Part shown: positions 1 to 8,529 of the stretch, piece after piece
How positions within the stretch are numbered: position 1 is the first letter of the stretch
Layout of the letters: each line of letters opens with the position of its first letter
Source of the DNA: Pelagibacteraceae bacterium AG-410-N23
GTDB lineage: Bacteria; Pseudomonadota; Alphaproteobacteria; Pelagibacterales; Pelagibacteraceae
DNA length: 64,000 nt
Direction of reading: 5' to 3'
Assembly (NCBI GenBank): GCA_003215055.1
Contig: QCKW01000003.1
Location: forward strand, 1 to 64,000
Made by a program: the position numbers and the translations under genes
Notes under the pieces: model-generated
What the model saw: the letters and a program-made list of their open reading frames with translations, nothing else
Told to the model about the DNA's origin: nothing
Database searches by the model: none

Positions 1-112
1 CAAAAATAAGTTTTTTTTTGAAAAAATGTTCTTTATCTTTATTTCGCCTGGCTAAAATGATAAAATTTTCGCTGCTTATATATAGATAAGTTTCAAATTC
101 AGTATTACTCAT
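1..112 (-). CDS. ftsA: Cell division protein FtsA, N-terminal start only (runs off the window)
   Basis: ATG at 110-112 (minus) overlaps the ftsQ stop; reads MSNTEFETYLYISSENFIILARRNKDKEHFF; position directly after ftsQ. Confidence 0.6.
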   Translation of the reverse strand, partial: MSNTEFETYLYISSENFIILARRNKDKEHFFKKKLIF

Positions 113-782
113 TATTTACAATCACCTGATTTTCTATTCTTAAGTCAATTGTAGAAACTTCTAAAAATTTTTTATCTAATATAAATTTTGAAGCTAAATC
201 TAAAGCTTGAACTGTCTTTAAGTTTGGCAATTTTATTAAGACTCCATTTTTCATTTTAATATCCCATCTGTTTGAATTAAAATAAAAAATTTTTTCAATT
301 TGACTATATTTTAATTTTGATATTTCTATTTCTTTTTTAAAAGTTAAAAAATTTTTATTATCAAAATTACCAAAAACAAATGGGATATTTTTGTCAGGTT
401 TGTTACTTTCTATTAATTTACCATTTGAACCTATAAAAAAAAAATTATTATCTTTTACAACATTTGCAATATTTTTTGCTTTTAAAATTTTTATTTCTAA
501 AGTTTGGGGATATCTTTTAAAAACAAAATATTTTTCAACAAAATTATTTGAATTAATAATTTCATCTATAACAATTTTATCCAGAAATAATAAATTATCG
601 AATTTCAAAAAGTCTAATTGATTTGAAATTTTTGAATTCTGAACATTGTTGAGACCATAAACTTTAATTTCATTAATCTTAAATTTATAAATCTTAGAAA
701 ATTTAAAGTTATTAACTGTTCCAAGTAAAATAAATAAAAAAAGATAAAATACAATTTTTTTACTTATTTGTTGATGCATCAT
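105..782 (-). CDS. ftsQ: Cell division protein FtsQ (POTRA/FtsQ family)
   Basis: Single TM then POTRA-like region (INEIKVYGLNNVQNSKI), placed between ddl and ftsA. Confidence 0.85.
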   Translation of the reverse strand: MMHQQISKKIVFYLFLFILLGTVNNFKFSKIYKFKINEIKVYGLNNVQNSKISNQLDFLKFDNLLFLDKIVIDEIINSNNFVEKYFVFKRYPQTLEIKILKAKNIANVVKDNNFFFIGSNGKLIESNKPDKNIPFVFGNFDNKNFLTFKKEIEISKLKYSQIEKIFYFNSNRWDIKMKNGVLIKLPNLKTVQALDLASKFILDKKFLEVSTIDLRIENQVIVNNE

Positions 783-1675
783 CTAAAATCATTTTTAAAA
801 GTTTAATAAATCTGATGCCATAATATGAGGCTATTTCTGGTACCAATGAGAGATTTGTCATACCCGGTTGAGTATTGATTTCTAAAAGATAGAATTTGTC
901 TTTGTAAAATTTGAAATCTGATCTAGAAACACCTCTGCATTTAATTAATCTATGAACTTTTAATGCTAGATCCATCAAATTATTGTATTTTTTTTTACTT
1001 AATTTAACTGGAATAATATGTTTTGTTTTTGCCTTGGGATTATATTTTGCTTCGAAATCATAAAATTTTCTTTTTGGTTCTAATTCAATAGCTCCAAGCT
1101 TTTTATTATTGATAATTGCAGCTTGAATTTCTCTTCCAGGTATAAATTCTTCTATTATAATTCTTTTATAATTTTCTAATTTTTTTAAATTTTTAATAAT
1201 ATTTGATTTAGTACATATAAAAACATTTACACTTGATCCTTCATTAATAGGTTTTATAACCACAGGAAATTTTAATTTTTTTTGAATTTCTTTAATAATT
1301 TTAAAATTTGATTTATTAAAAAAATACTCAATAAATTTAGGAGTTAAAATTTTTTCTTTAATAAAAATTTTTTTAGATAAAACTTTATCCATTGCTAAAA
1401 TTGATGATATTACTCCAGAATGGGTATAAGGTATTTTAACAGCCTCTAAAATCGTTTGAATATAACCATCTTCACCAAACTGTCCATGCAAAGCATTAAA
1501 AATTATATTAGGTTTAAATAATTTTATTTTTTTTATTAGTTCAAAATTTGGTTCTGCGGTCTTTACAATGAAACCATTTTTTTTTTAATTCTTTTGCAAC
1601 TTGCCTCCCTGTATCAAGACTAATTACCCTTTCTTTAGATATTCCACCTGAAATTATTAGTATTTTTTTTCTCAA
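760..1675 (-). CDS. ddl: D-alanine--D-alanine ligase, interrupted by a frameshift in the homopolymer 1577-1586
   Basis: ORF 760-1491 carries the ATP-grasp domain (HGQFGEDGYIQ, GREIQAAI, EINTQPGMT); upstream frame from TTG at 1675 reads MRKKILIISGGISKERVISLDTGRQVAKELKK; removing one base of the T10 run joins the frames. Confidence 0.85.
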
Positions 1676-1676
1676 A

Positions 1677-2585
1677 TTATTCCAATATTTTTATTTCTTT
1701 TTCTAAACTAATTCCTGTCTTCTCTAAAACTTTTTTGGATACAAATTCTATCAAATTTTTCATATCCTTAAATGATGCATTGCCTTTATTAACAAAAAAA
1801 TTACAATGTTTTTCCGAAATATGAGCGTCACCAAAACTTGTATCTAAAGGTACTGATTCTTTGATGAGCTCCCATACTTTTTTGTTTGTTTGAAGAACAG
1901 GGTTTTTAAAAGTACTTCCACTAGTTTTAATCTTTGTTGGTTGATTTTTCTCTTTTTTAAACTTAAGTTTCTGTATTTCATTATTTATTTCTACCTTATT
2001 TCCTATAACACCTTTAAAAGAAGCACTTAAAAATATGAAATTTTCTGATAAATCATTTTTTCTGTAATCAAATTTAATGTCTTTCGCAGGAATAGTTACT
2101 ACATTTCCAATTTTATCAATTGCTTGGACAGAGAGTAAAATATCTTTAAATTCTCTTTCAAAACAACCAGCATTCATTCTTATTCCACCACCTACTGTAC
2201 CTGGAATACAAGATAAAAACTCAAATCCACTTAAACTATTTTTCATTGCAAATTCAGATAAGGTTTTATCTAAAACTGAACTGCCTGCGATCACGACATT
2301 GTCCCCAAGTAATGATATATTATTAAAATTTTTGCCTAATTTAATTACCACTCCATCGTATAAATCATCTGTTATTAATGTATTAGATCCAGCACCAATA
2401 ATAAATAATCTTTCATTATTATCTAATTTTTTTAAAAATTTAATTAAACTATTTAGATTATTAGCTTTGTAAAAAACTTTTGCTTTACCACCTATATTGA
2501 ACCAATTTTTTTTCTTAAGATTTTTCTCAAACTCTAAATTTTCTTCAAATTCAACTAATAACTTTTTCAACTCGTTTATTGTCAT
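1677..2585 (-). CDS. murB: UDP-N-acetylenolpyruvoylglucosamine reductase MurB
   Basis: FAD_binding_4 motifs (GAGSNTLITDDLYDGVVIKL, CIPGTVGGGIRMNAGCFERE, SGSTFKNP). Confidence 0.97.
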   Translation of the reverse strand: MTINELKKLLVEFEENLEFEKNLKKKNWFNIGGKAKVFYKANNLNSLIKFLKKLDNNERLFIIGAGSNTLITDDLYDGVVIKLGKNFNNISLLGDNVVIAGSSVLDKTLSEFAMKNSLSGFEFLSCIPGTVGGGIRMNAGCFEREFKDILLSVQAIDKIGNVVTIPAKDIKFDYRKNDLSENFIFLSASFKGVIGNKVEINNEIQKLKFKKEKNQPTKIKTSGSTFKNPVLQTNKKVWELIKESVPLDTSFGDAHISEKHCNFFVNKGNASFKDMKNLIEFVSKKVLEKTGISLEKEIKILE

Positions 2586-3979
2586 TTAATCAGTTCTGGA
2601 AGCTTTCTCATCCAACTAGAAATCGTTCCTGCCCCCATTCCTATTACTATTTTTTTTCCATACATATTTTTTTTAATAAATTTTGCCAACTGATAATTAT
2701 CATCAATAATAAACAACTTCACTTTAGAATTTTTTATTATTTCTTTAGCAAAATTTACATAACTAAATCCTAACTTTATTTTTTCTCCAGCAGTATATAC
2801 GGGACATAAAATAACTACATCAGCATTCTTAAAAGCAAATGAAAAATCTCTTCTTAAATCTTTTAGTCTTGAAATTCGATGAGGTTGAAATACGCAAACT
2901 TTTTCATAACCTTTGTAAACTTTATTAACTCCTTCAAGAACAACTTTGATTTCTGTTGGATGGTGGGCATAATCGTCATAAAAATCTATACCATTATAAC
3001 TAAAAATTTTATTAAATCTTCTTTGAACTCCTTTGAAACTTTTTAAACCCTCTTTAATATCTGTAAATGATATTCCTATAGTCATTGAAACAGCAGCTGC
3101 AGCAGCAGAATTCTTAACATTGTGAATACCTAATAATGGAATTCTAATCTTTTTAAGGATCATTTTTTTTTTATTTGGAATATTAATTTGAAGATCAAAC
3201 TCAGAATAATTCTTGTTTTGTTTAATATTCTTTATCCAGAAATTAGATTTTATATTGGTTCCATAAGTAATAATATTTTTATTCTTAATAAATTTGATAA
3301 GTTCATTATTAGTTTTATCGTCAATACAAATAAATACTTTTCCGAAAGAAGGTGCTTTTTCAATAAATTGAATAAAATAATTTTTTAAATGACTCATGGA
3401 CTTATAAAAATCCATGTGTTCTCTATCTATATTTGTTATTATTGAATATGCTGGTGGTATATGTACAAAACTTCCATCAGACTCATCAGCCTCCAATATT
3501 GACCAATCACTTTTACCTAATTTGGCAGTATTTTTAATTGAATTAATTACTCCACCATTAATTATTGTTGGATCAAGTTTTGTTTTTTGAAAAATTGAAG
3601 CTATTAAAGAGGTTGTAGTTGTTTTGCCATGAGAACCAACTACAACTATATTTTTCATCAGAGAGACTATGTGTGCTAACATTTTTCCCCTTGTGATAAT
3701 TGGTAAATTTTTCCTTTTAGCCTCTAAAATTTCTGGATTATTTTTTTTGATTGCTGATGAAACTACTATGATTGTAGCATTCTTTAAATTTTGTTTTTTA
3801 TGACCAATAAATATTTTTATTTTTTCTTTTTTAAGCCTCTCAATATTTTTATTAAATGATAAATCACTTCCTTGAACTTTAAAACCTTTGCCTTTCATGA
3901 TCATTGAAAGACCACTCATTCCTATCCCACCTATGCCTACAAAATGTATTATTTCTGTTTTTGCTAATTCAATTTTCAT
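2582..3979 (-). CDS. murC: UDP-N-acetylmuramate--L-alanine ligase MurC
   Basis: HFVGIGGIGMSGLS, GSHGKTTTTSL, YDDYAHHPTEI motifs. Confidence 0.97.
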   Translation of the reverse strand: MKIELAKTEIIHFVGIGGIGMSGLSMIMKGKGFKVQGSDLSFNKNIERLKKEKIKIFIGHKKQNLKNATIIVVSSAIKKNNPEILEAKRKNLPIITRGKMLAHIVSLMKNIVVVGSHGKTTTTSLIASIFQKTKLDPTIINGGVINSIKNTAKLGKSDWSILEADESDGSFVHIPPAYSIITNIDREHMDFYKSMSHLKNYFIQFIEKAPSFGKVFICIDDKTNNELIKFIKNKNIITYGTNIKSNFWIKNIKQNKNYSEFDLQINIPNKKKMILKKIRIPLLGIHNVKNSAAAAAVSMTIGISFTDIKEGLKSFKGVQRRFNKIFSYNGIDFYDDYAHHPTEIKVVLEGVNKVYKGYEKVCVFQPHRISRLKDLRRDFSFAFKNADVVILCPVYTAGEKIKLGFSYVNFAKEIIKNSKVKLFIIDDNYQLAKFIKKNMYGKKIVIGMGAGTISSWMRKLPELIK

Positions 3980-5034
3980 TGATAATTTCTAATATTTTTT
4001 GATTAACATTAATCCATGTATTTTGGTAATTTAATTTTTTTAAATTTTCCTTTTTATTCAGATAATCACCTTTTTTGTCTAAAATACTTTTTAAAATTTC
4101 TTGAATTTGTTCCTCAAAATTTTTTTGGTCAACCATCCAGCAGCAATCTTTATTTTTAAAAAAGTAAGCGTTTTCATATTGATGATTATCTTTAGCTGTT
4201 GGCAATGGAACTGTAATAAATGGAACATTTAAAACTGATAATTCTGCTAATGTTGAGGCGCCTGCTCGTGTAATGCAAAGATCTGACTGAGATATTATCT
4301 TTTCAAAATTTTGTGTAAAACTAAAAATTTTATTCTCAATATTATTTTCTTTATAAAAATTAGCCAAATAAGAAATATTTTTTTTATTTGTTTGTTGAAC
4401 AATTTTTATTGAATTTTTTTTTGATAAATTAACAATTATATTCTTTAATTTATTATCAAAAATTTTTGCTCCTTGACTACCTCCAACCACAAGAATGGTA
4501 AACTTATCTGTAATTTTTTTTTGAGATTTAAGATAATAAATTTTTTCTTTAACTAAGGGATTTATAACTATTTTTTTATCTTGATATTTGTCTGGAAAAT
4601 TTTTAATCTTTTTTGAGTAACAAAAAATTTTAGTGCAAGATTTTAAAAAAAATTTATTTGCACGGCCTAAAACATGATTTGGTTCTAAAAGGTATAATTC
4701 CAACTTTAGTACTCTTGCAGCTAAAATTAATGGGAGTGACATGTATCCACCAGTAGAAAAAATTTTTTTTATTTTTTTCTTTTTTAAGAAAATAAAGAGA
4801 CTTAAAACTTAAAAATAAAATTATAATAAGATTAATAGGTAATAATAAAAAGTTACTTAGTTTAGGAGTATCAATAATCTCGAATTGATAATTATTTTTA
4901 TCCAAATATTTTAAACCTCTTTTATCAATTGAAATTATCACTCTATTTTGTTGAGCAAGATGCTCATAAAGAATTGTGGCTGGTATAACGTGACCGCCTG
5001 AGCCTCCCGTAGAAATTAGCAAAGAATTTTTCAT
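3969..5034 (-). CDS. murG: MurG glycosyltransferase, interrupted by a frameshift at about 4763-4785
   Basis: N-part 4654-5034 (STGGSGGHVIPA) and C-part 3969-4742 (VVGGSQGAKIFD, RAGASTLAELSV) in different frames; dropping one base of the run restores KKIFSTGGYMSLPLILAA. Confidence 0.9.
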
Positions 5035-6159
5035 TTAAATAATTTTTCTTTTTGTTAGATTCAAAATTATACCTGATAATATAGAAATACTTATTATGGA
5101 AGATCCTCCGTAACTTATAAACGGAAGGGTCATTCCTGTTGTCGGAAATAACCTAATATTTACACCTATGTGAATCATTGATTGCATTAAAATAAGACTG
5201 CCACATCCTACTAAAACTAACTTAGTTTTTTCTTCATTAACTAAATAAACTTTTTTAAAAATTGAGTAAATAAATACTAAAAATAATAATAAAATTAAAA
5301 TTATGGCAATTACACCAAATTCCTCTGAAATTACTGAAATTATATAATCTGTGTGAGCCTCAGGAACTCTATTTTTCAAAGTTCCCTCACCAATTCCTTT
5401 ACCAAAAAAACCTCCACTTAATATTGACTCTAAAGCTTTATCCGATTGAAAATTATGAGAACCAGCTTCAGAGTTAAAAAAAGAAATCAATCTATTTTTG
5501 ATGTATTCAAATTTTTCAATAAAAAAAATCAGGTAAAAAAAAACGAAAATTAAAGATAAAAATAAAATTACTAAAAAAATTATACTTATACCTGAGGTAA
5601 AAATTATAACTGACCAACTGAAAAAGACCAACAGTGTTTGCCCAATGTCAGGCTGAATAACTAAAAGTAAAGCAACACTAAGAGTTGTTAAAAAAGAAAT
5701 TAGATATTTTATGTAAATATTACTATATTTTTGACTACATAAAATTGAACTAATAAAGATTATTAAAAATGGTTTTACCAATTCAATAGGTTGAAATCTT
5801 GGTAAAAAAAACAAATTTATCCATCTCCTTGATCCTTTGACTTCAATTCCAATAAAAGGAACCAAGAATAAAAAAATTAAAGATAGAAAAAAAATAATTA
5901 TAGAAAAATTAAATAGTTTTTTTTGATCCATGGATGAAAGGACAAACATAACTGTCAATCCTAAAAAAATAAAAAATAAATGCTTAAAAAAAAATGAGTA
6001 ATCGTTTGTATCTAGTTTATCTGATGCAATTAAAGATGTGGATACTAATGAAAAAAAAAGTCCTATAAAAAACAATAAAATTATTATTGTAAATATGAAT
6101 TTATCAATATTTTTCCACCATTTATAATAATAGCTATATATATTTTTTTTATATTCCAT
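5035..6159 (-). CDS. ftsW: SEDS peptidoglycan polymerase FtsW
   Basis: Multi-TM, GSRRWINL, QPDIGQTLLVF, EAHTDYIISVISEEFG, LPFISYGGSS. Confidence 0.95.
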   Translation of the reverse strand: MEYKKNIYSYYYKWWKNIDKFIFTIIILLFFIGLFFSLVSTSLIASDKLDTNDYSFFFKHLFFIFLGLTVMFVLSSMDQKKLFNFSIIIFFLSLIFLFLVPFIGIEVKGSRRWINLFFLPRFQPIELVKPFLIIFISSILCSQKYSNIYIKYLISFLTTLSVALLLVIQPDIGQTLLVFFSWSVIIFTSGISIIFLVILFLSLIFVFFYLIFFIEKFEYIKNRLISFFNSEAGSHNFQSDKALESILSGGFFGKGIGEGTLKNRVPEAHTDYIISVISEEFGVIAIILILLLFLVFIYSIFKKVYLVNEEKTKLVLVGCGSLILMQSMIHIGVNIRLFPTTGMTLPFISYGGSSIISISILSGIILNLTKRKII

Positions 6160-7501
6160 TTAAAAACTTTTTAATTAATCTATTAAAATAAAGACCTCTA
6201 TCCTCAAAATTCTTAAAACTGTCAAATGAAGCTGCACAAGGACTAAATAGTATCGTATTAGTATTTAATTTTTCATTTTTAATTAAGCTAAAAATATCTT
6301 TTAGAGCATCATTTAAATTATTAAAATTTTTAGTTTTAACTTTTTTTTTTAACTCTTTGTTAAAAAATTTTTTATCTTTTCCGTAAATAAAAGCACTAAC
6401 ATTATTTAAATCTTTTTTTTCAAGTTTAAATTTATCACCCTTTTTAAAAATTCCTCCAACTAACCAAAAAATATTTTGATTTGCTTTGAGAATACTTGTA
6501 CTTGATGAAAAACTTGTTGATTTAGAATCGTTTATTATGATTAAATTTTTTTTTTTAAAGATAATCTGTTGACGATATTTTAACCCTTTAAATTTTTCTA
6601 TTGTTTTAAATAATAAATTTTTTTTAAGTTTTAATTTTTTTGAAATTGCTATAACAAAAGATAAATTTTCCTTATTTGAATTGCTTAAAAAATAATTATT
6701 TTTAATTTTTTTTAAAAATTTGTAGAATTTTTTTGTATCGACTTTTACAATTTTAGATTTAAATTTTTTGGATTTTAGTTTTTTATTAATTAAATCATCA
6801 TCTTTTTTAACATAAGCAAAACATGTCTTTGTTTGAGACTCTAATAATTTAAACTTTGCATTTATATAATTTTTTAAACTTTTGTGTCTTTCAATATGAT
6901 CTGAACTTAAGTTAAGAATCATTGCATATTTAGAGCTGAATATTTTACTGTAATCTAATTGATAAGAAGAGGCCTCTATAACAAAAATTGTTTTTTTTGT
7001 AATTTTTTTTTCTAATAAAATAGGGTTACCAATATTTCCAGTAAGTCTTACATCTTTTTTTTGATCCAAAAGAACATTATGTAAAATTTTCGCTGTTGTT
7101 GATTTCCCGTTTGTACCAGTAATTGTAATACTGTTATTTTTATAAAATGAATAAAATATATCTAAATCTGTATAAATTTTTGAAAAGTTTTTTTTTAAAA
7201 AACTGGTTAATTTACATTTTGAAATATCAATTCCAGGACTAATAATTATCTTATCAAATTTAATTTTTGTTATATCACTGAATGTTATTTGTTTATGATT
7301 AAAGTTTAAGTTTTTTTTTTTATTATCATCAAATATATAAACTTTAGATATATTCTTTAAAAATTTGTAAGATGAAATTCCGCTCTTTCCTAGACCATAA
7401 ATTAATATTTTTTTTCCAAAAAAAATATTTTTGTTTATTCTCATTATCTTAATTTTAAAGTAGCTAAACCTATCATTGCTAAGATTATCGAAATAATCCA
7501 A
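6149..7501 (-). CDS. murD: UDP-N-acetylmuramoylalanine--D-glutamate ligase MurD
   Basis: GLGKSGISS, TGTNGKSTTAKIL; dcw order. Start may be internal (MRINKNIFFG). Confidence 0.93.
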   Translation of the reverse strand: MDYFDNLSNDRFSYFKIKIMRINKNIFFGKKILIYGLGKSGISSYKFLKNISKVYIFDDNKKKNLNFNHKQITFSDITKIKFDKIIISPGIDISKCKLTSFLKKNFSKIYTDLDIFYSFYKNNSITITGTNGKSTTAKILHNVLLDQKKDVRLTGNIGNPILLEKKITKKTIFVIEASSYQLDYSKIFSSKYAMILNLSSDHIERHKSLKNYINAKFKLLESQTKTCFAYVKKDDDLINKKLKSKKFKSKIVKVDTKKFYKFLKKIKNNYFLSNSNKENLSFVIAISKKLKLKKNLLFKTIEKFKGLKYRQQIIFKKKNLIIINDSKSTSFSSSTSILKANQNIFWLVGGIFKKGDKFKLEKKDLNNVSAFIYGKDKKFFNKELKKKVKTKNFNNLNDALKDIFSLIKNEKLNTNTILFSPCAASFDSFKNFEDRGLYFNRLIKKFLNGI

Positions 7502-8529
7502 AATCTAATAACAACAGTGGACTCTGGCCAACCTTTTTTTTCAAAGTGATGATGTATCGGTGCCATCCTAAAAATTCTTTTACCGGTTAGTTTGTATGAA
7601 ATTACCTGAACCATAACCGAAATTGCTTCTAGAACAAATAATCCTCCTGTTATGGCTAATACAATTTCGTGCTTAGTTATAATACCCACAGCACCTAAAG
7701 CTCCTCCTAAAGATAATGAGCCTGTGTCGCCCATAAAAATTTTAGCAGGAGGTGCATTGAACCATAAAAAACCCAAACACGAGCCTATAATAGCTCCACA
7801 AAAAATTGAGATTTCTCCAGTCCCTTCAATATAAGGAATTTGTAAATAATCAGAAAATACAATATTTCCAGTTACATAACTAATGAATGCAAAACAAGCT
7901 GCAACCAATATTACTGGCACGGTAGCCAAACCATCTAGACCATCTGTTAGATTAACAGCATTAGATGAACCCACAATTACAAATATAGCAAACGGAATAA
8001 AAAACCATCCAAGATTTATTATTAAATTTTTAAAAAATGGAAAATATAAATTGGTTATATCTGGGTAATCTATAGAACTAACATAAATAACAATTCCTAT
8101 AATTGCTAATACAATTTGTAGAATTATTTTAAACTTTGATGAAATTCCTGTAGAATTGCTTTGTTTGATTTTTTTGTAATCATCAAGGGCTCCAAGTAAT
8201 CCAAAAGAAATTGCAATATATAAACAGAACAAAATATTAATATTAGATAAATCTCCCCAACACAATACTGAAATTAACAAAGCTAATAAAATAATAACTC
8301 CACCCATTGTTGGTGTTCCAATTTTTTTTATAATATGATCTTTAGGACCATCATCACGGATAGGATTCAAAATTTTTTGGTTTGAAAAAAATTTTATAAA
8401 TGGCCCTCCAATTATTAAAACTATCACCAAAGATGTAAACACCGATAATCCAGTTCTAAATGTCAAATACTTAAAAACATTTAAAAATCCGAAAGCATCA
8501 ACATAATTTAATAAAAATTGATATAACAT
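7444..8529 (-). CDS. mraY: Phospho-N-acetylmuramoyl-pentapeptide transferase MraY
   Basis: GTPTMGG, NLTDGLDGLA, FMGDTGSLSLGG, MAPIHHHFEKKGWPE. Confidence 0.98.
   Translation of the reverse strand: MLYQFLLNYVDAFGFLNVFKYLTFRTGLSVFTSLVIVLIIGGPFIKFFSNQKILNPIRDDGPKDHIIKKIGTPTMGGVIILLALLISVLCWGDLSNINILFCLYIAISFGLLGALDDYKKIKQSNSTGISSKFKIILQIVLAIIGIVIYVSSIDYPDITNLYFPFFKNLIINLGWFFIPFAIFVIVGSSNAVNLTDGLDGLATVPVILVAACFAFISYVTGNIVFSDYLQIPYIEGTGEISIFCGAIIGSCLGFLWFNAPPAKIFMGDTGSLSLGGALGAVGIITKHEIVLAITGGLFVLEAISVMVQVISYKLTGKRIFRMAPIHHHFEKKGWPESTVVIRFWIISIILAMIGLATLKLR

Noticed and set aside
2077-2472. 131-aa plus-strand ORF
   Set aside because: Antisense to well-supported murB; shadow ORF.
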